Assembly: GCA_017853455.1 (NCBI GenBank)
Contig: JAFMJM010000074.1
Span: 1-10,306 of the forward strand
Reading direction: 5' to 3'
Length of the DNA stretch: 10,306 nt
Source of the DNA: Acidimicrobiia bacterium
GTDB lineage: Bacteria > Actinomycetota > Acidimicrobiia > IMCC26256 > PALSA-555
The notes below the pieces were generated by a model. That model made no database searches and was not told where the DNA came from. It worked only from the letters and a program-made list of their open reading frames with translations. This document shows, piece after piece, positions 1-6,113 of this stretch. Each line of letters begins with the position of its first letter. Positions within the stretch are counted from its first letter, which is position 1. Both the position numbers and the translations under genes were made by a program.

Positions 1-517
1 TGATCTCCTGGAGCTCCTCGACCGCCTCGTCGAGTCCGGCCACGTCGGCGAAGGTCACCTGGGGCTGGTCCTTCTGGACCGTCTTGGTGCGGGCCTTGCC
101 GAAGCTCATGATGCGGTTGCCGCCACCCTGCATCTGGCTCAGGAAGAACATGATGATGCCGAACACGAGCACGAACGGCAGGAGGTTGACGAGGAGGGAG
201 ACCCAGATGCTCTCCTTCTGGGCGTCGACCTCGAACGGCTTGACGTCGGCGGCGACGATCTTCTTGGTGATCGTCGACGTGTAGCCGTCGGGGAACCGCA
301 CCTCGTACTGGGTCCCGTTGGTCAGCTCGCCCTTCACGACGTGGTCCTGGTCGTAGAGGGTGGCGTCGGCGACCGTCCCGTTGTCGAGCCGCTGCTCGAA
401 GGTGTTGAGGCTGAGGGTCGTGCGCTCGACGGGCTGGGAGACGAGGCGCGCCAGCACGAAGACACCGACCAGCAGGACGGCGAGCCAGATGGCGAGCGAA
501 CGCCGAGACTTCTTCAC
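1..517 (-). CDS. ftsH: ATP-dependent zinc metalloprotease FtsH, N-terminal part (runs off the window)
   Basis: FtsH is a membrane-anchored AAA+ protease that degrades misfolded membrane proteins and selected soluble ones. Only the first 172 codons are present; the AAA Walker motifs and the HExxH protease site would lie beyond position 1. Visible in order: a basic N-terminus (KKSRR), a first membrane span at about residues 8-24, an extracytoplasmic FtsH_ext-like segment at about 30-103, a second span at about 104-127, then a glycine patch (QGGG) and the typical entry to the AAA domain, VTFADVAGLDEAVEEL at about 154-169. Two adjacent GTG codons (518-520 and 515-517) could start the protein. The GGAGG at 522-526 is 4 nt from the second and only 1 nt from the first, so I chose 517. 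It is the last gene of the tilS-hpt-ftsH string and sits 39 nt after hpt, an order common in bacteria. The identification is secure; the exact start is less so. Confidence 0.95.
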   Translation of the reverse strand, partial: MKKSRRSLAIWLAVLLVGVFVLARLVSQPVERTTLSLNTFEQRLDNGTVADATLYDQDHVVKGELTNGTQYEVRFPDGYTSTITKKIVAADVKPFEVDAQKESIWVSLLVNLLPFVLVFGIIMFFLSQMQGGGNRIMSFGKARTKTVQKDQPQVTFADVAGLDEAVEELQEI

Positions 518-521
518 CACG

Positions 522-526
522 CCTCC
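522..526 (-). promoter_or_regulatory. Ribosome binding site of ftsH
   Basis: GGAGG on the minus strand lies 4 nt before the GTG at 515-517 and 1 nt before the alternative GTG at 518-520. It favours the second GTG, although even that spacing is on the short side. Confidence 0.5.
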
Positions 527-556
527 GCGGCCGAATGGGAGCCGCCAGGGTAGCCG

Positions 557-1087
557 TCAGGCGGAGCCCTCGTACCGGTGGATTCCGGGCAGGTTGCGGT
601 AGCGCTCGTCGACGTCGAGCCCGTAGCCGATCACGAAGAGGTCGGGGATCCGGAAGCCGACGTAGCGCAGGTCGAGCTCGGTGCGCTGCAGGCCCTCCTT
701 GACGAGCAGGGCACAGGTCTCGACCGACCGGGCACCCCGGGCCGCAAGAGTGCGGGTGAGGTACGCCAGGGTCAGCCCCGAGTCGATGATGTCTTCCACG
801 ATCAGGACGTCACGGTCGGTGAGGTCGGCGTCGAGGTCCTTCAGGATGCGGACCACCCCGCTCGTGCGGGTGGCCGACCCGTACGACGACACCGCCATGA
901 AGTCGACCTCCACCGGCAGGCCGATGGCCCGGGCCAGGTCGCCCATGAACAGGAACGCCCCCTTGAGGACGCCCACCAGCAGGGGCGGCCGGTCCGCGTA
1001 GTCGACCGTGATCTGGGCACCCAGCTCCGCGATGCGGGCGTGCAACTCGTCGACCGGGACGACGACCTCGCCGACGTGGGCATCCAT
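557..1087 (-). CDS. hpt: Hypoxanthine(-guanine) phosphoribosyltransferase
   Basis: A cytosolic purine salvage enzyme that joins hypoxanthine or guanine to PRPP, giving IMP or GMP and pyrophosphate. The protein is 176 aa from the ATG chosen here, the normal size for bacterial HPRT. It carries the VGVLKGAFLF segment near residues 38-47, the flexible-loop motif SSYG at about 67-70, and the PRPP-binding signature VLIVEDIIDSGLT at about 94-106, whose adjacent acidic residues (ED) bind the ribose hydroxyls. The C-terminal LDVDERYRNLPGI motif is also typical. The start region reads GTGATG: the GTG (1088-1090) and the ATG (1085-1087) are both in frame and flank the tilS stop (TGA, 1087-1089). I prefer the ATG, which shares one base with that stop, implying translational coupling. 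No separate Shine-Dalgarno is evident. It lies between tilS and ftsH. Confidence 0.96.
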   Translation of the reverse strand: MDAHVGEVVVPVDELHARIAELGAQITVDYADRPPLLVGVLKGAFLFMGDLARAIGLPVEVDFMAVSSYGSATRTSGVVRILKDLDADLTDRDVLIVEDIIDSGLTLAYLTRTLAARGARSVETCALLVKEGLQRTELDLRYVGFRIPDLFVIGYGLDVDERYRNLPGIHRYEGSA

Positions 1088-2040
1088 CACGGCGTGACGC
1101 TAGCCCGCGTGAGCACGAGTACCCCGCCGCTGCGTGAGACGCGCCGACCCCCCGCGAGCTGCGTCGCCCGGACCTGCCCACGCGCCACGGCCAGGATGCG
1201 GTCGACCTCGGCGGCCGACGGCGGTGGTCCACCGACCCACTGGCGCACGGCCCGCCGGGCCAGGACCTCGGGCAGGGCCACCAACGGCGCCGCCGGGGTG
1301 ATGGCGGCGTCGGGGGGCCAGGCGGCGCGGGCGAGCTCGTCGAGGTAGTCGCTCTCGCTGCGCAGGAGCGCGGCCTGGCGGGCGAGCACCGGGACGAGGT
1401 CCCGGGCCGCGCCCGCCGACAGCGCCGGCAGCACCTCGTGGCGGACCCAGTTCCGCCGGAGGTTCACGTCGTCGTTCGTGGGGTCGCGGAACCACTCGAC
1501 CCCGATCGCCGCACACACCGCCTCGGTGTCGGTGCGGCGCAGCCCGAGCAGCGGCCGCACGACGTGGCCGCGACGGGCGGTCATCGCCCCCAGCCCGGCC
1601 GACCCGCTGCCCCGCAGCAGGTTGAGCACCACGGTCTCGGCCTGGTCGTCGGCGGTGTGCCCGAGGGCGACGGTGGCCGCCCCGAGGGACTCCCGCGCCT
1701 CGGCGAGCGCGGCGTGTCGGGCCGCACGCGCCCGGGCCTCGAGGTTCGGACCGGGCGCGACGATCGTCACCCGGCGCTCGGACGGCACCCCCATCCGGTC
1801 GGCGACCGCCGCCACGAATGCCGCCTCGTCGGCCCCGCCGGGCCGCAGACCGTGGTCGACGTGGACGGCCACCACGTCGGAGCGGACGGTGGCGGCGAGG
1901 GCCAGCAACGCGACCGAGTCGGCGCCCCCCGAGCACGCCACGAGGACCGGGCCCGGCACCTCGGTCAGGAGGGGCACATCCCGGACCCAGGGCTCGAGCA
2001 GCCGCGCCCGGGCCTCGCTCAGGCGACCCGGGCCAGCCAC
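1087..2040 (-). CDS. tilS: tRNA(Ile)-lysidine synthetase TilS
   Basis: TilS attaches lysine to C34 of the CAU-anticodon isoleucine tRNA, using ATP, so that it reads AUA rather than AUG. The N-type ATP pyrophosphatase P-loop SGGADS is at about residues 37-42, VDHGLR at 61-66, the GHTADDQAET block at 127-136, RDPTN at 185-189 and RRNWVRHEVLP at 195-205, all family hallmarks. At 317 aa it matches short actinobacterial TilS proteins without the long C-terminal extension of E. coli TilS. The start is uncertain. The frame stays open upstream into the DUF2342 gene, with in-frame GTG codons at 2092-2094, 2077-2079 and 2038-2040. I chose 2040 because it gives a family-like distance to the P-loop and has AGGA about 10 nt upstream. 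It overlaps the DUF2342 gene by 22 nt. A CTG at 2020-2022, overlapping that gene's stop, is an alternative. The 3' end couples to hpt. Confidence 0.93.
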   Translation of the reverse strand: MAGPGRLSEARARLLEPWVRDVPLLTEVPGPVLVACSGGADSVALLALAATVRSDVVAVHVDHGLRPGGADEAAFVAAVADRMGVPSERRVTIVAPGPNLEARARAARHAALAEARESLGAATVALGHTADDQAETVVLNLLRGSGSAGLGAMTARRGHVVRPLLGLRRTDTEAVCAAIGVEWFRDPTNDDVNLRRNWVRHEVLPALSAGAARDLVPVLARQAALLRSESDYLDELARAAWPPDAAITPAAPLVALPEVLARRAVRQWVGGPPPSAAEVDRILAVARGQVRATQLAGGRRVSRSGGVLVLTRASVTP

Positions 2041-3116
2041 CGCGGCGGGTCCTGGAGCTCGTCGGCGGTCGGGAGCCACTCGGGCCCGCGCCACGCCGGG
2101 TCGACGGCCCGCTCGCCTCCGAGGCGCTCGACCTCGGCCACGAACCGCTCCCCCACCTCGTACTGGCGGAGCTTGGCCTCGATGCCGACGGCCTTGCGGA
2201 CCAGCGCCGAGACGCCCCCGCTCGAGCGGCGGGCCTCGAGCACCCGGGCCATCCGGTCCTGACCGCGCACGTGGCGGGCGCCCAACTCGTTCATCACCCG
2301 GTTGCCGTGCCCCTCGAGCAGCGTCATCAGCGACTGGATCCGGGCCAACGCGCTGCGGTGCTCCGGAGACGCCAGCAACGCCACGATGCCGCCGTCGTCG
2401 AGGGGGTTGCGACCCCGGCGCACCTCCTCGAGCGCGGTCCGCAGGGCGTCGACCACCCGACGCGGGTCGGCGTCGATGCCGCCCAGCAGGTCACCCACCT
2501 GGGCGAGGAAGTACGGGCGCAGCCACGGCACCGCCGTGAACTGGGCCCGGTGGGTGCACTCGTGGAGGGCGATCCACAACCGGAAGTCGCGGGGTCGGAA
2601 GGCGAACCGCTTCTCGAGGGCGAGCACGTTGGCGCCGACGTAGTAGACGGCGTCGTCGGCGGCGGCACCCCCGGCGGCGGGCCGGTCGTCGGGCACCAGC
2701 AGGTCGTACTGGCCGAGCACCCGCTGCGACATCCAGCCGAGCATCAGCCCGAGTTCGGTGGCGGTGACGCTGCGCCCGACCGGGGCGAGCGGGTGGTTGA
2801 CCGTGCGGGCGCCGATGCGCTCGCTCAGCGGGGCGAGCAGCGTCCGCATCGACGCCACGTTGGCGTCGACCCAGCCGGTCCGGTCGAGCACCTGCGCCCG
2901 GGCCGGGGTCGGGGCGACGAGACCGGTGAAGTCGGCGACGAGTGACTCGGCGCGGGCGCTGGCCTCGGCGAAGTCGTCGGCGAGGGAGGCGGCCAGGTAC
3001 GAGCGCGACAGCGGGTCACGCCCGACGGACCGGCGGGCGACCCGCCCGGCCAGCGCCCAGTCGATCGGCTCGGGGAGGGCCTCCCCGACCGGCGCGACGG
3101 GCGCCGCGGTGGTCAT
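2019..3116 (-). CDS. DUF2342 zinc-dependent metalloprotease-like protein (F420-associated family)
   Basis: A 365-aa protein of the actinobacterial DUF2342 family, annotated elsewhere as a putative hydrolase or 'coenzyme F420 biosynthesis associated' protein; no reaction is established that I know of. The sequence has a zincin-like HECTH (HExxH) at residues 185-189 in a WIALHECTHRAQF context and a second acidic/His element, LLEGHGNRVMNELG, at about 267-279 that could supply the third metal ligand. No signal peptide or membrane span is apparent, so it should be cytosolic. The ATG at 3114-3116 forms an ATGA overlap with the stop of the upstream small membrane protein, which fixes the start despite a poorly spaced AGGA. 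It lies directly before tilS, the same order as the Rv3626c-Rv3625c-Rv3624c run I recall from M. tuberculosis. That a protease activity exists is inferred only from the motif. Confidence 0.88.
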   Translation of the reverse strand: MTTAAPVAPVGEALPEPIDWALAGRVARRSVGRDPLSRSYLAASLADDFAEASARAESLVADFTGLVAPTPARAQVLDRTGWVDANVASMRTLLAPLSERIGARTVNHPLAPVGRSVTATELGLMLGWMSQRVLGQYDLLVPDDRPAAGGAAADDAVYYVGANVLALEKRFAFRPRDFRLWIALHECTHRAQFTAVPWLRPYFLAQVGDLLGGIDADPRRVVDALRTALEEVRRGRNPLDDGGIVALLASPEHRSALARIQSLMTLLEGHGNRVMNELGARHVRGQDRMARVLEARRSSGGVSALVRKAVGIEAKLRQYEVGERFVAEVERLGGERAVDPAWRGPEWLPTADELQDPPRWLARVA

Positions 3117-3259
3117 TCCTCGACCCGGCGACCCTTGATGCGCGGGATCAGCACCTGGCGGACGTAGCCGCCCGACAGGGCCAGGACCGTCAGCACGACC
3201 GCCACCGTCAGGATCGGGGCGATCCACCAGAACCACAACTCACCGGCGACGACGTTCAC
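3113..3259 (-). CDS. Small single-span membrane protein, function unknown
   Basis: A 48-aa frame starting at GTG and reading VNVVAGELWFWWIAPI at its N-terminus. It has one hydrophobic stretch at about residues 8-29 (FWWIAPILTVAVVLTVLAL region), then a short basic tail ending in IKGRRVEE, so an orientation with the C-terminus inside is likely. It is too short for most gene finders, but three things support it. A GGGAGG Shine-Dalgarno sits 5 nt before the GTG. The stop forms an ATGA overlap with the DUF2342 start. A TATGAT -10-like box lies about 30 nt upstream. It is probably the first gene of the DUF2342-tilS-hpt-ftsH operon. I do not recognise a family. It could be a membrane adaptor for FtsH or for the metalloprotease-like neighbour, but that is only a guess from position. 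Confidence 0.7.
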   Translation of the reverse strand: MNVVAGELWFWWIAPILTVAVVLTVLALSGGYVRQVLIPRIKGRRVEE

Positions 3260-3264
3260 GCGGG

Positions 3265-3270
3265 CCTCCC
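3265..3270 (-). promoter_or_regulatory. Ribosome binding site of the 48-aa membrane protein
   Basis: GGGAGG on the minus strand, 5 nt before the GTG at 3257-3259. It is one of the best Shine-Dalgarno sequences in the window and is the main reason for calling such a short gene. Confidence 0.65.
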
Positions 3271-3288
3271 GGACTGCCGAATCCCCGC

Positions 3289-3294
3289 ATCATA
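3289..3294 (-). promoter_or_regulatory. Possible -10 box for the membrane protein-DUF2342-tilS-hpt-ftsH operon
   Basis: TATGAT on the minus strand matches the vegetative TATAAT consensus at five of six positions and stands out in very GC-rich DNA. The implied start of transcription gives a leader of about 23 nt that contains the GGGAGG ribosome site. No good -35 hexamer is visible 16-19 nt upstream, which is common in actinobacteria. Confidence 0.4.
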
Positions 3295-3309
3295 CGCAGC
3301 GCCGGGCGT

Positions 3310-3330
3310 CCGACCCGACCCGGGGGTCGG
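3310..3330 (-). terminator. Possible hairpin after the sigma/anti-sigma operon
   Basis: A perfect 7-bp inverted repeat (CCGACCC at 3310-3316, GGGTCGG at 3324-3330) with a 7-nt loop lies 18 nt after the anti-sigma stop. It has no U-tract. It would separate the sigma operon from the next operon, whose likely -10 box is just downstream. Confidence 0.3.
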
Positions 3331-3348
3331 CGATCCGGGAGCCGAGGC

Positions 3349-3597
3349 TCAGTGGGTGCCGGGCTCCTCGTCGAGGGCCGAGGTGAGGAGGTCGTCGATG
3401 CGCCGACGGAGTGCCTCGGGCACCGGGTCCTGGGAGCGGGTGGCCACGACCGTCCGCCACATCTCCTGGAACTCCTTGAGATCGGAGCAGTTGCGGCACC
3501 GGTCGAGGTGGCGCGTGATCTGGCGCCGCCGGAAGACGGTGAGCTGCTCCCGGTCGAGGTAGACGTAGAGCTCCTGTTTGACGGATTCGCAGTCCAT
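3349..3597 (-). CDS. rsrA: Zinc-binding anti-sigma factor of the RsrA/RshA (mycothiol) type
   Basis: An 82-aa cytosolic anti-sigma factor expected to hold the neighbouring SigR-like sigma factor inactive under reducing conditions and release it on disulfide stress. It has the zinc anti-sigma motif: His30, Cys34 and Cys37 in HLDRCRNC, plus an N-terminal Cys3. These match the metal-ligand and redox-cysteine set of the RsrA family. There is no membrane segment. The ATG at 3595-3597 is preceded by GGAG with 5-nt spacing and lies 12 nt after the sigma stop, so the two are co-transcribed and probably made in balanced amounts. The symbol follows Streptomyces usage; mycobacterial names (rshA) are equally apt. 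Binding to the partner is inferred from family and gene order. Confidence 0.9.
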   Translation of the reverse strand: MDCESVKQELYVYLDREQLTVFRRRQITRHLDRCRNCSDLKEFQEMWRTVVATRSQDPVPEALRRRIDDLLTSALDEEPGTH

Positions 3598-3602
3598 GGA
3601 GG

Positions 3603-3606
3603 CTCC
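3603..3606 (-). promoter_or_regulatory. Ribosome binding site of the anti-sigma gene
   Basis: GGAG on the minus strand, 5 nt before the ATG at 3595-3597, inside the short gap after the sigma factor stop. It supports independent re-initiation on the anti-sigma reading frame. Confidence 0.5.
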
Positions 3607-3609
3607 GGA

Positions 3610-4218
3610 TCAGTCGGCCGGGGGCTCGGCGCTGGGGGTCGGACGGGACCCGTCGACCGAGGGCAGCAACCCCCGCTCGACGGCGAAGTCGGCCAACCGC
3701 TTCTCGAGCTGCTTTCTTCCCCGGTGGAGGCGACTCATGACGGTGCCGATCGGGACGCCGGTGATGTCGGCGATCTCCTTGTAGGAGAAGCCCTCGACGT
3801 CGGCCAGCAGGACGGCCACCCGGAACTGCTCCGGGAGGGCCTCGATGGCGTCCTTGACGGCCTGGTCGGGCATGGCGTCGAGGACCAGGCGCTCCGGGGT
3901 CGTGCCGGCCTGGGCGGCCTCGAGTCCGCCGAGGCGGCGGTAGAGGGCGAAGTCCTCGACGTCGTCGAAGTCGACCTCGTCGGGCCGGCGCTGCTTGGCC
4001 CGGTACATGTTGATGTAGGTGTTGGTGAGGATCTTGTAGAGCCAGGCCTTGAGGTTGGTGCCGTCCTGGAACCCGCCGAAGCCCCGGTAGGCCCGCAGGA
4101 ACGTCTCCTGGACGAGGTCCTCGGCGTCGGCCGGGTTGCGCGTCATGCGCATGGCCGCCGAGTAGAGGGCGTCCATGTAGGGGGTTGCGAGTTCGGCGAA
4201 CTTCGCCTGATCGGCCAC
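3610..4218 (-). CDS. sigR: ECF RNA polymerase sigma factor, SigR/SigH type
   Basis: A 202-aa group 4 (ECF) sigma factor. Region 2 spans about residues 10-73, including DAEDLVQETFLRAYRGF for core binding and -10 contact and the GTNLKAWLYKILTNTYINMYR block characteristic of the SigR/SigH/RpoE subgroup. Region 4 spans about 125-175, with ALPEQFRVAVLLADVEGFSYKEIA and GVPIGTVMSRLHRGRKQL forming the helix-turn-helix for the -35 element. A proline-rich tail follows. The family responds to thiol oxidation and switches on thioredoxin, mycothiol and protein quality control genes; the target genes here are not visible. The GTG at 4216-4218 has no Shine-Dalgarno, but a TANNNT box ends 7 nt before it, fitting a leaderless mRNA. 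It is followed 12 nt later by its zinc anti-sigma partner. The subgroup call is strong; the symbol is by analogy. Confidence 0.92.
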   Translation of the reverse strand: MADQAKFAELATPYMDALYSAAMRMTRNPADAEDLVQETFLRAYRGFGGFQDGTNLKAWLYKILTNTYINMYRAKQRRPDEVDFDDVEDFALYRRLGGLEAAQAGTTPERLVLDAMPDQAVKDAIEALPEQFRVAVLLADVEGFSYKEIADITGVPIGTVMSRLHRGRKQLEKRLADFAVERGLLPSVDGSRPTPSAEPPAD

Positions 4219-4224
4219 GGGCGC

Positions 4225-4230
4225 AGGCTA
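4225..4230 (-). promoter_or_regulatory. Likely leaderless -10 promoter box of the sigma factor gene
   Basis: TAGCCT on the minus strand fits TANNNT and is followed by exactly six bases before the GTG at 4216-4218. The start codon would therefore be +1, the usual geometry of actinobacterial leaderless genes. No -35 match is evident. No SigR-type GGAAT-N18-GTT element was seen in the 100 nt upstream of the gene. Confidence 0.45.
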
Positions 4231-4264
4231 ACCGGGGGACGGCCGTCCGGGGGCGGCACGCCAG

Positions 4265-4297
4265 CAGGGGTGGCCCGGACCGGCCGGGCCACCCCTG
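4265..4297 (-). terminator. Strong hairpin terminator of the secreted sialidase-like gene
   Basis: A perfect 14-bp inverted repeat (4265-4278 paired with 4284-4297) with a 5-nt loop (4279-4283) starts 22 nt after the stop codon at 4320. It is almost wholly G and C and lacks a U-tract, as in many actinobacterial terminators. It isolates the sialidase-like gene from the sigma operon. Confidence 0.65.
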
Positions 4298-4319
4298 TGA
4301 CGATCGACGTCGGGCCGGA

Positions 4320-5969
4320 TCAGGGAGCGCAGGCCGGCTCGGTGTTGCTCTGGAGCTGGACGAACCGGGCGTTGACGTTGGCCGACGAGGTGCTCCCACC
4401 CGACAGGGCGAAGTTCGTCGCCACCCAGGTCCGGGGGCAGCGCTCGTTGGCCCGGATCGTGAAGTAGTCACCGAAGCGGCCGTCGGACCGGTTGGTGGTG
4501 CCCGAGGCCGTGAGGCTGACCGTCTGGAACCAGTAGCCCGAGGTCGACGAGTCGTCGACACCGACGTAGCCCTGGGCGGCGGACCCGCCGCCGCCGGACT
4601 TGCCGCCGGCCGCCAGGCTGATGGCGAACTCACCGTCGGAGTTCCCGCCGAGGACCGGGAAGCTGAAGCAGAGTGGCGTCGAGTTGTTGTAGATGATCGT
4701 GTCCTGGACCTTGGTGTTCGTGCTCGGGTTCACCACGACGCCGCGGACGTGCGCCTGGGTGGCACCCCCCACCGCCGACGAGGGCCACACGAACTGCACG
4801 ACGCTGCCCGCCACGGCACCCCGCATGCGGAACCCGGCGATCGAGTACGCGGTACCCCGCTCGATGAAGTCGTAGTTGTTGGTGCCCCCACGGCAGTCGG
4901 GGTTGTTGAACGCCGACTCGGCGACGCTGTAGGTGTTGCTCGACACCGACGTGCTCGACTCCGGCCACTTGTAGAGCCGGAACGTGGTGGTGTTGTCGAG
5001 GACCCCCCAGTACATCGTGGTGGTCGCACCCTCGGCCGGGACGATGATCCGCTGACTGGAACCCGTGTAGGTGTAGGTGTTCGACGAGGTCGTCTGGCAG
5101 TTCGACATCTGCGACACGTTGAACCGCTTCATGTCGGAGCCGACCCAGTTCGACGACCCATCCACCTTCTGGTACGACAGGTAGAGGTAGCCGTTGCTGA
5201 CGGCGATGTGCGGGTAATCCGGCATCATCGTCGCGGAGCCACTCGGATCGATCGTGTAGGAGCAGTCGACCGTGTCGGTCGAGCCCCGACGCACGAAGAT
5301 CCGGACGTTGCCGTTGGTCAGCGCAGCATTGGTGTAGAGCATGATGTGGAAGGTCGTGTCCGTCGGCGAGTGGTGCACGACGTCGGTGTCGCAACACGCG
5401 TTCGGCGCCTCGGTCGGTCCGGCCGGGTAGGAGAAGGACGTCCAGGTGTTGCCGTTGTCGGTCGATCGGCTCCCGAACGTGTTCCCGGTGTAGATGACCT
5501 CCCGGTCGTCGACCGCCGCCGCCGGCTCTGCCAGCGTCTGGGCCACGCTCTTGGCCACCGAGTTCTGGGTGTTCCGGGGGACCGACAGCAGGTCGGTCGC
5601 CGCGCCACCCGACACCGTGGTGGGGCCGTTGGGCAACGGCGCCGCCGGGCCGGCCGGACCCCGCAGGGCCGGCACCCCGCCGGCCACCAGCTCCCGCCGA
5701 TCCAGCAGCTTGGTGTACGCCACGCTCGCCTGCGCGGGATCCACGACCGGAGCGGGCGTCTCGAGGACCCCAGGCGCATCCGGTGCGAGCGCAACCGTGG
5801 TGGTCTCCACGCTGGGGCCGGCCGCGCCGGCGCCACTCCCGGAGGAGCCACCTTCGAAGCCTCCCGACACCCTGGTCTGCGCCGTCGCCGGCAGGGCCGT
5901 CGCCACGACGCCCATCACGGCGACGCAGAGCGCCGCAGCGAAGGACTTCCGCTTCGTTCCGAACTTCAT
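4320..5969 (-). CDS. Secreted beta-propeller/exo-sialidase-like protein with an Asp-box
   Basis: A 549-aa predicted exported protein. Residues 1-31 form a signal peptide: KFGTKRK, a hydrophobic core, and an ALPATA cleavage region around residue 30. A Gly/Ser-rich linker follows at about 35-52, then a Pro/Ala-rich stretch to about 120. The main domain, about 155-545, is rich in Thr, Ser and Asn. It holds a clear Asp-box (STDNGNTW, 169-176), the turn motif found in BNR/sialidase beta-propellers, and a GRFGDYFTIRA segment near 498-507 resembling conserved GDY motifs of actinobacterial BNR-type proteins. Eight cysteines remain after cleavage, including an adjacent pair at 192-193, so disulfides are likely. 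I found no lipobox, sortase signal or C-terminal anchor. The ATG at 5967-5969 has a GGTGGAT-like ribosome site. Substrate and enzymatic activity are unknown; the fold assignment rests on one strong repeat motif and composition. Confidence 0.8.
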   Translation of the reverse strand: MKFGTKRKSFAAALCVAVMGVVATALPATAQTRVSGGFEGGSSGSGAGAAGPSVETTTVALAPDAPGVLETPAPVVDPAQASVAYTKLLDRRELVAGGVPALRGPAGPAAPLPNGPTTVSGGAATDLLSVPRNTQNSVAKSVAQTLAEPAAAVDDREVIYTGNTFGSRSTDNGNTWTSFSYPAGPTEAPNACCDTDVVHHSPTDTTFHIMLYTNAALTNGNVRIFVRRGSTDTVDCSYTIDPSGSATMMPDYPHIAVSNGYLYLSYQKVDGSSNWVGSDMKRFNVSQMSNCQTTSSNTYTYTGSSQRIIVPAEGATTTMYWGVLDNTTTFRLYKWPESSTSVSSNTYSVAESAFNNPDCRGGTNNYDFIERGTAYSIAGFRMRGAVAGSVVQFVWPSSAVGGATQAHVRGVVVNPSTNTKVQDTIIYNNSTPLCFSFPVLGGNSDGEFAISLAAGGKSGGGGSAAQGYVGVDDSSTSGYWFQTVSLTASGTTNRSDGRFGDYFTIRANERCPRTWVATNFALSGGSTSSANVNARFVQLQSNTEPACAP

Positions 5970-6113
5970 CGAGATCCACCCCCGTGATCAGCCGAGGGGA
6001 CCGGTGCTCCGGAGACGCCCCGCGGACCGCCCTTACGTTTTCCAACCCGGTTGCCCGCTCGGGGAATCCGACGGGCCGGGGGGCGGGTCGTCGCGACCCG
6101 GGTCGGACGGACG
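5970..6113. other. Longest intergenic gap (promoter region of the secreted protein gene)
   Basis: This 144-nt gap should contain the promoter of the sialidase-like gene and the end of the preceding transcript. I see one 7-bp hairpin (6084-6100), and a short A-run (GGAAAACG on the minus strand near 6036-6043) that is unusual here but lacks a well-spaced -10 partner. I could not place a promoter with confidence. Confidence 0.5.
6084..6100 (-). terminator. Possible hairpin after the small secreted protein gene
   Basis: CGGGTCG (6084-6090) pairs perfectly with CGACCCG (6094-6100) around a 3-nt loop, 13 nt after the stop at 6114. It overlaps a competing palindrome (6094-6105) and has no U-tract, so terminator activity is uncertain. 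Confidence 0.3.

Noticed and set aside
578..1348. Long plus-strand frames opposite hpt and tilS (also 1438-2539 and 1818-2945)
   Set aside because: All are antisense to well-recognised enzymes, have low-complexity Arg/Pro/Ala composition and carry no recognisable motif.
3272..3298. Very short ATGATG-initiated frame just upstream of the 48-aa membrane protein
   Set aside because: It gives only a brief Arg-rich peptide, and the ATGATG is part of the TATGAT -10-like box. No ribosome site supports it.
4185..5987. A 600-codon open frame on the plus strand opposite the secreted protein gene
   Set aside because: Its translation is Arg/Val/Gly/His-rich with no domain, and it lies antisense to a frame with a signal peptide and Asp-box. 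Long antisense frames are expected at this GC content.
6063..6089. GGAAT followed about 18-19 nt later by GTC on the plus strand, resembling a SigR-type promoter
   Set aside because: The -10 half is not GTT, and no plus-strand gene lies downstream.
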